Part shown: positions 59,550 to 64,000 of the stretch, piece after piece
Numbering within the stretch: the first letter of the stretch is position 1
How the letters are laid out: each line of letters begins with the position of its first letter
Assembly (NCBI GenBank): GCA_029959615.1
Contig: JASCOD010000009.1
Span: forward strand, 124,001-188,000
Source: Flavobacteriaceae bacterium PS02338
GTDB taxonomy: Bacteria; Bacteroidota; Bacteroidia; Sphingobacteriales; Sphingobacteriaceae
Direction of reading: 5' to 3'
DNA length: 64,000 bases
Made by a program: the position numbers and the translations under genes
Notes under the pieces: model-generated
What the model was told of the DNA's origin: nothing
Database searches by the model: none
The model's input: only the letters and a program-made list of their open reading frames with translations

Positions 59550-61328
59550 ATGAATAAGAAACGTTTTGGTAAGGCATTTTTATGTCTGCTAGTATGCCTT
59601 TTTTGCCTAAATAAAATGGTTCAAGGGCAGATTATCATCTGGACATTCTATAATACGGCAACCTCAACAGGAACCACTGGTTCTGAGGCACAGTTGAGTG
59701 CAACAACCGTAGATGCAAATATTGAAACACCAGTACTTACCCGTGGTGCAGGTGCTGTAACTGGTTCAGGTAGTGCTAGAGGTTTTACAGGACGTTTCCA
59801 AATTACACCAACTTATTATGATGCTATCTTAAACGACTCTTACTACGAAATTAAAGTCGCTCCTAAAAATGGTAAATACGTATCGTTAACTACCTTAAAT
59901 GCTACATTACGTCCAACTAGTGGTTCAGCAAATACCTATCGCTGGGTTTTTAGTCTAGATGGCACCAATTTTATAGAGCTCGGGCCGGCAGCGGTAACCA
60001 TTACAGGTACAGATACCAATGGCTATCCCCAAGCCACAATAGATTTGTCTTCACATATTTATTTACAAAATATCCCTTCTGGCACAACTATTACTTTTAG
60101 GATGTATGCTTGGGGTGGTACGGTAGCTTCAGGCTCGTTTGGCTTTGGCAAATCCAATACTTCTGGATCTAATTCGATTACCATTGGCGGTGCGGTAACA
60201 GATTATCCAATGGTGGCGGGTTGGGCTTTTGGCTCGTTAGCATCAGGTGCAATAGCTACGCCTTTAAATGCAAACTATAATAACCCAGGCATACAGGTTA
60301 CTTCTATAGATAGAGGCTTAGGTTTAGCGGCAGGTTCTCTATCCAGAGGGTATGCATCCACAGCCAAGAATGCCAATGCTACTAAAGCTGCGGCTATCGC
60401 AAATAATGCCTACTATGAAATTAGAGTGAATCCTAAACTAGGGTTTGAAGCCAATTTAAATGCTATAGATTTTAGATTTAGAAGTTTGTCCATCGGACCA
60501 AGAAACTACCGTTGGATGTACAGTAAAGATAATGGTGCTACTTTTAATGAGTTAGGTACAACCGATGGTGTTTTCTTATTGTCAGATGGCGAGGGGGAAG
60601 TTTCTCCATTAATTGATTTTTCTACCAATACAGACTTTAAAAACCTACACAATACCAGTACAATTATTTTTAGGCTCTATTTATGGGGTAATACCAGTAC
60701 CGCAACTGTTTTTGGTTTCGGTAGGGATGTTACGCTAGCTACTGAGCCAACGTTTAAAGTACATGGAACCGTAATTGGAGAGGTATTGCCCGTTGATCTT
60801 TCTTATTTTAAGGCAAACAGGCAAGGAAGTACAGTTAAACTATCATGGGAAACTGCTTCAGAAAAAAACAACTCCCATTTTGATGTCATCCGTTTTGAGC
60901 AAGCAAAGCCAAAGCAGGTGGTAGGTACTATATCAGCTAAAGGCAATGGCCTTGCTGCTCAGCAATACGGTTTTACCGATTTTAACCCACCAGCTGCCAC
61001 TACTTATTATCAGCTTAATCAAATTGACTTAGACGGAAAGTTTAAGCTCTATACTCCAATGCACGTTAAAGCTATTGCTGCAGCTAGCGAATTAAAAGTT
61101 AGCGTAAATAAAGAAGGTTATGTGAAGGTTCTTGTACAGAGCGATGTAGACAAAGCAGCCAGCCTTTCTATTGTTGACGTTACGGGCAATAAGTTAATTG
61201 CCAAACAAATAATACTTGTTAAGGGAGCTAATATTATCCAGTTGGATGAAAAACTAAATGCTGGGCTTTATATCGCAGAATTACAATCGGTTAATAGTGA
61301 GCGACTTAGTGTGAAATTCATCTATTAA
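59550..61328 (+). CDS. Secreted protein with duplicated beta domain and type A T9SS sorting domain (paralogue 2)
   Basis: 592 residues. Signal peptide to about residue 26. Two copies of the beta domain seen in the previous gene: copy A (IIWTFYNT...LTRGAGAVTGSGSARGFTGRF...YYEIKVAPKNGKYVSLTTLNATLR...FGFGKS) and copy B (VAGWAFGSL...IDRGLGLAAGSLSRGYAS...YYEIRVNPKLGFEANLNAIDFRFRS...FGFGRD). The C-terminal Por module (LPVDLSYFKANRQGSTVKLSWETASEKNNSHFDV, ending VKFIY) follows. 31 bases after paralogue 1 and 27 before a SusC gene, so all three are likely co-expressed. Confidence 0.87.
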   Translation: MNKKRFGKAFLCLLVCLFCLNKMVQGQIIIWTFYNTATSTGTTGSEAQLSATTVDANIETPVLTRGAGAVTGSGSARGFTGRFQITPTYYDAILNDSYYEIKVAPKNGKYVSLTTLNATLRPTSGSANTYRWVFSLDGTNFIELGPAAVTITGTDTNGYPQATIDLSSHIYLQNIPSGTTITFRMYAWGGTVASGSFGFGKSNTSGSNSITIGGAVTDYPMVAGWAFGSLASGAIATPLNANYNNPGIQVTSIDRGLGLAAGSLSRGYASTAKNANATKAAAIANNAYYEIRVNPKLGFEANLNAIDFRFRSLSIGPRNYRWMYSKDNGATFNELGTTDGVFLLSDGEGEVSPLIDFSTNTDFKNLHNTSTIIFRLYLWGNTSTATVFGFGRDVTLATEPTFKVHGTVIGEVLPVDLSYFKANRQGSTVKLSWETASEKNNSHFDVIRFEQAKPKQVVGTISAKGNGLAAQQYGFTDFNPPAATTYYQLNQIDLDGKFKLYTPMHVKAIAAASELKVSVNKEGYVKVLVQSDVDKAASLSIVDVTGNKLIAKQIILVKGANIIQLDEKLNAGLYIAELQSVNSERLSVKFIY

Positions 61329-61355
61329 AAATTATAACGAATCCTAATCAACCAA

Positions 61356-64000
61356 ATGAACAATTTAATAGAGAATATTAAACGATTTATACCGACCAGA
61401 CTAAGTTGTCTTTTAGTGCTGCTTTTGATTTCAGGACTTAATATCGTTAAGGCACAGCAAGCAGGTAAAATGGTTATTGCAACTGTACAGGACGCAGATA
61501 CGAAAGAAACGCTTATTGGCGTATCTGTTTATCCATTAGGAAATATCAAGATCGGAACAACTACAAATCAAGATGGTAAGTTCAGCATTAGGGTAGCTGA
61601 TACCGCTACTTTGGTAGTATCATATATTGGTTATACCACAGTGCAGATTAAGGTAAATGCGATTAAAAATGGTATGATCAGTTTAAAGGCCAATGCGAAT
61701 TCATTAAGTGAAGTTTTAGTAATTGGCTATGGAACAGTGGAACGTAAAGATTTGACAGGTTCGGTTGCAGAGGTGAAGATGGAAGATTTGAGAAAGGCTC
61801 CAGTAGCTTCCTTTGATCAGGCTTTGGCAGGTAGGGTAGCTGGGGTTCAGGTTTCATCAGGTGATGGACAGCCCGGCGATGAGATGAACATTGTAATTAG
61901 GGGAGGGAACTCTATTACACAAACCAATGCCCCATTATACGTAGTAGATGGATTTCCGATGGAGGATTTTACCAATGCGGCACTTAATCCAGCAGATATC
62001 AAATCAATTACCATCTTAAAGGATGCCTCATCTACTGCTATTTATGGTGCGAGAGGTGCCAATGGTGTAATTCTCATTGAAACAAAAAGCGGAGATATCG
62101 GCAAACCAGTGGTAAGCTATAGTGGTAACTACGGCTTTAACGAGGTGACTAAAACCATGGAATTGCTTAATCCATATGAATTTGCTAAGTATCAAATAGA
62201 GAGAAATAGTATAAGCAATGGTATGTATAATGGCAAGCCACTAGCCAGTTATGAAGGTGTAAAGGGTTACGATTGGCAAAATTTGCTCTTCCAAAAAGCA
62301 GGAATGAGTACCCATAACGTAGCCATATCTGGTGGAACAAACCAAACCAAATATAATTTCTCTGGCTCTACTTTTAAGCAAGACGGTATCATCATTAATT
62401 CAGGTTTTAATCGCTACCAGTTTCGAGGATCCATAGACCAAGCTGTAGGGAAAAATGTAAGGGTTGGTGTTAAATTGAATTATAGTAACCAGAAAAGTTT
62501 TGGACAAATCGTTTCCGAATCGTACCAAAATACCTATTCTACTGCGCTTCTATACTCGGTTTGGGGTTATAGACCAATTACAGGAAACTTTACAGGAGAC
62601 TTAGAAGACGATCTCTTTGATGATGGAGAAGACATAGACGATAGAAGGATAAATCCAATTGTATCTACCCGCAACGAGTTAAGAGAAAGAGTTATTGAGA
62701 ACCTAAATTTAAACGGTTACCTTAATTATGATATAGGCAAAAATTTAAAACTAAGAATTACAGGTGCTGCCAATACTAGAGAGATTAATAATAATGCTTT
62801 TAACAATTCTCAAACAAGAGGTGGTGCGCCTGCTTCTAGAAATCCAAATAACGTAAGAGGCATAAATGGTTCTACCGATATGTCTAATCGTTTCGATTGG
62901 AGTAATGAAAACACCTTAACTTATGCAAAAACTTTTAACAAGAGGCATAAATTAAATTTTCTAGGTGGCTTTTCGTTACAGGGAGCAAATGTTTCTACCT
63001 ACGGTTATTCGGCACAAAATGTACCTAACGAAGAATTAGGTATGGCTGGTTTGGGTGATGGCGTAGCTTATGCCATTAGTGCATTAGAAAGTGAAAATAC
63101 TTTGGCATCATTCTACTCAAGGGCTAATTACACATTTAACCAGAAATATAATTTTACAGCAACAATGAGGGCAGATGGATCTTCGAAATTTGCGCAAGGC
63201 AATAAATGGGGTTTCTTTCCGTCTGGTGCATTTTCTTGGAATTTAGGGCAAGAACGTTTGGTTAGAAATATCAGAGCTATCTCAGAAGCTAAGCTGCGCT
63301 TAAGTTATGGTATTACCGGTAATAACAGAGTGGGAGATTTTGCCTATATGCAGCCCATTACACTAACTAATAATTCTACTTACTCTTTTGATAATATACC
63401 TTTTATAGGTGCTATTCCGGCGTCTTTAGGAAACTCTGATTTAAGATGGGAAAGTACCGGACAACTAGATATAGGCTTAGATCTATCCTTATTTAGAAGT
63501 AGGGTGAGTTTAACAATAGATTACTATAAAAAGACAACTAAAGATTTGTTATTGAACGCTCGTATACCTAACACCTCGGGTTATAAAACTGCAATGTCTA
63601 ATGTTGGTAAGGTACAAAACGAAGGAATGGAGTTTTCTATTTCCACTGTAAATATTAAAAAAAGAAATTTTAGTTGGACTAGTGATTTTAACATCAGCTT
63701 TAACAGAAATAAATTATTAGAATTGGCTAATAACCAAGAGAGTTTGCAAACGCCGGTAAGCTGGCAGTCCGCTTACAATAGCTCTTATTTATACATCGCT
63801 AAGTTAGGTGGTAGTGCAGCACAGTTTTATGGTTACATGTTCGATGGAATTTATCAATATGATGACTTTATAAGAACTGGAACTAATGCATATAAATTGA
63901 GGCCTGGTGTGGTAGATAATGGCGTAAATAACGAAAATGATGTTCTCAGACCTGGAGATCCTAAATTTAGAGACATCAATAATGACGGTGTCATTGATGC
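61356..64000 (+). CDS. SusC/RagA TonB-linked outer membrane receptor, 3' end cut by window edge
   Basis: Open from ATG 61356 to the window end (881 codons) with no stop. Signal peptide (CLLVLLLISGLNIVKAQ), CarboxypepD_reg domain (VQDADTKETLIGVSVYPLGN...TNQDGKFSI), then the plug (EVLVIGYGTVERKDLTGSVAEV, FDQALAGRVAGVQVSSGDGQPG, IVIRGGNSITQTNAPLYVVDG, ILKDASSTAIYGARGANGVILIETKSG) and much of the barrel. Unlike the SusC at 49.4-53 kb it has no STN domain, so it should not signal through FecR. A SusD gene is expected just past the window. Confidence 0.95.
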   Translation, partial: MNNLIENIKRFIPTRLSCLLVLLLISGLNIVKAQQAGKMVIATVQDADTKETLIGVSVYPLGNIKIGTTTNQDGKFSIRVADTATLVVSYIGYTTVQIKVNAIKNGMISLKANANSLSEVLVIGYGTVERKDLTGSVAEVKMEDLRKAPVASFDQALAGRVAGVQVSSGDGQPGDEMNIVIRGGNSITQTNAPLYVVDGFPMEDFTNAALNPADIKSITILKDASSTAIYGARGANGVILIETKSGDIGKPVVSYSGNYGFNEVTKTMELLNPYEFAKYQIERNSISNGMYNGKPLASYEGVKGYDWQNLLFQKAGMSTHNVAISGGTNQTKYNFSGSTFKQDGIIINSGFNRYQFRGSIDQAVGKNVRVGVKLNYSNQKSFGQIVSESYQNTYSTALLYSVWGYRPITGNFTGDLEDDLFDDGEDIDDRRINPIVSTRNELRERVIENLNLNGYLNYDIGKNLKLRITGAANTREINNNAFNNSQTRGGAPASRNPNNVRGINGSTDMSNRFDWSNENTLTYAKTFNKRHKLNFLGGFSLQGANVSTYGYSAQNVPNEELGMAGLGDGVAYAISALESENTLASFYSRANYTFNQKYNFTATMRADGSSKFAQGNKWGFFPSGAFSWNLGQERLVRNIRAISEAKLRLSYGITGNNRVGDFAYMQPITLTNNSTYSFDNIPFIGAIPASLGNSDLRWESTGQLDIGLDLSLFRSRVSLTIDYYKKTTKDLLLNARIPNTSGYKTAMSNVGKVQNEGMEFSISTVNIKKRNFSWTSDFNISFNRNKLLELANNQESLQTPVSWQSAYNSSYLYIAKLGGSAAQFYGYMFDGIYQYDDFIRTGTNAYKLRPGVVDNGVNNENDVLRPGDPKFRDINNDGVID

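Noticed and set aside
1..64000. tRNA, rRNA, insertion sequences, prophage or integrase genes
   Set aside because: No cloverleaf-like sequence, transposase, integrase or phage structural protein was recognised on either strand.

Overview
The window looks like a chromosomal segment of a low-GC Bacteroidota, most likely family Sphingobacteriaceae (Pedobacter-like). The signs are SusC/SusD pairs, FecI/FecR regulators, Por (T9SS) sorting domains, a CHU_C/gliding-type C-terminus, DUF3822 next to rsmD/coaD, a near absence of Shine-Dalgarno sites, and many promoters with the Bacteroidota -7 box TAnnTTTG just ahead of the start codon. Genus-level placement is inference. No rRNA, tRNA, insertion sequence, prophage or CRISPR array was recognised. 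Both window edges cut genes: a small membrane protein at base 1 and a SusC-like receptor running off base 64000.

Layout. 1-18.2 kb is mostly housekeeping: two paralogous small membrane proteins and a YfcH-type epimerase, an outer-membrane barrel, clpB, an MFS transporter, pyrE back to back with a Nudix hydrolase, a sigma factor with a membrane partner, coaD-rsmD-DUF3822, a RecD-like helicase, and three signalling genes (a membrane histidine kinase and a LytS/LytTR pair). 18.4-21.6 kb holds a large type-B T9SS cargo protein and a Vsr-like endonuclease. 21.8-30.3 kb is a complete assimilatory sulfate reduction locus: an Rrf2 regulator, a leader region with a Cys-containing mini-ORF and a terminator hairpin, sulfite reductase, siroheme synthesis (SUMT, then precorrin-2 dehydrogenase fused to a TauE/SafE exporter), APS/PAPS reductase, and ATP sulfurylase CysD/CysN.

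30.4-44.8 kb holds a small hypothetical gene, DUF983, an AraC regulator, and a TPR histidine kinase with a NarL-type regulator. A tight five-gene operon follows, encoding a lipoprotein, a 1013-residue T9SS protein, and WG-, TPR- and MORN-repeat proteins. Then come a PAP2 phosphatase and a HipA-like kinase overlapped by DUF3037. 45.0-54.9 kb is one minus-strand transport/proteolysis locus in the order FecI sigma, FecR anti-sigma, SusC with STN domain, SusD, metzincin-type protease, DUF3347 protein. 55.4-64 kb carries a sodium:solute symporter with a DHDPS/NAL-family aldolase, two paralogous T9SS proteins and the start of a second SusC.

Ways the genes may work together: sulfate is activated by CysDN, reduced by CysH and then by the siroheme enzyme, whose cofactor is made by the two genes downstream of it. 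The STN-SusC, FecR and FecI form a cell-surface signalling cascade that probably controls import of the products of the protease. The TPR kinase/NarL pair probably controls the adjacent repeat-protein operon, with a perfect palindrome in between. The most interesting non-coding items are the Cys-leader/terminator ahead of sulfite reductase, a promoter-hairpin unit at 32.2 kb that looks like a small RNA or attenuator, and two unrelated tracts that each show seven degenerate 11-bp repeats.
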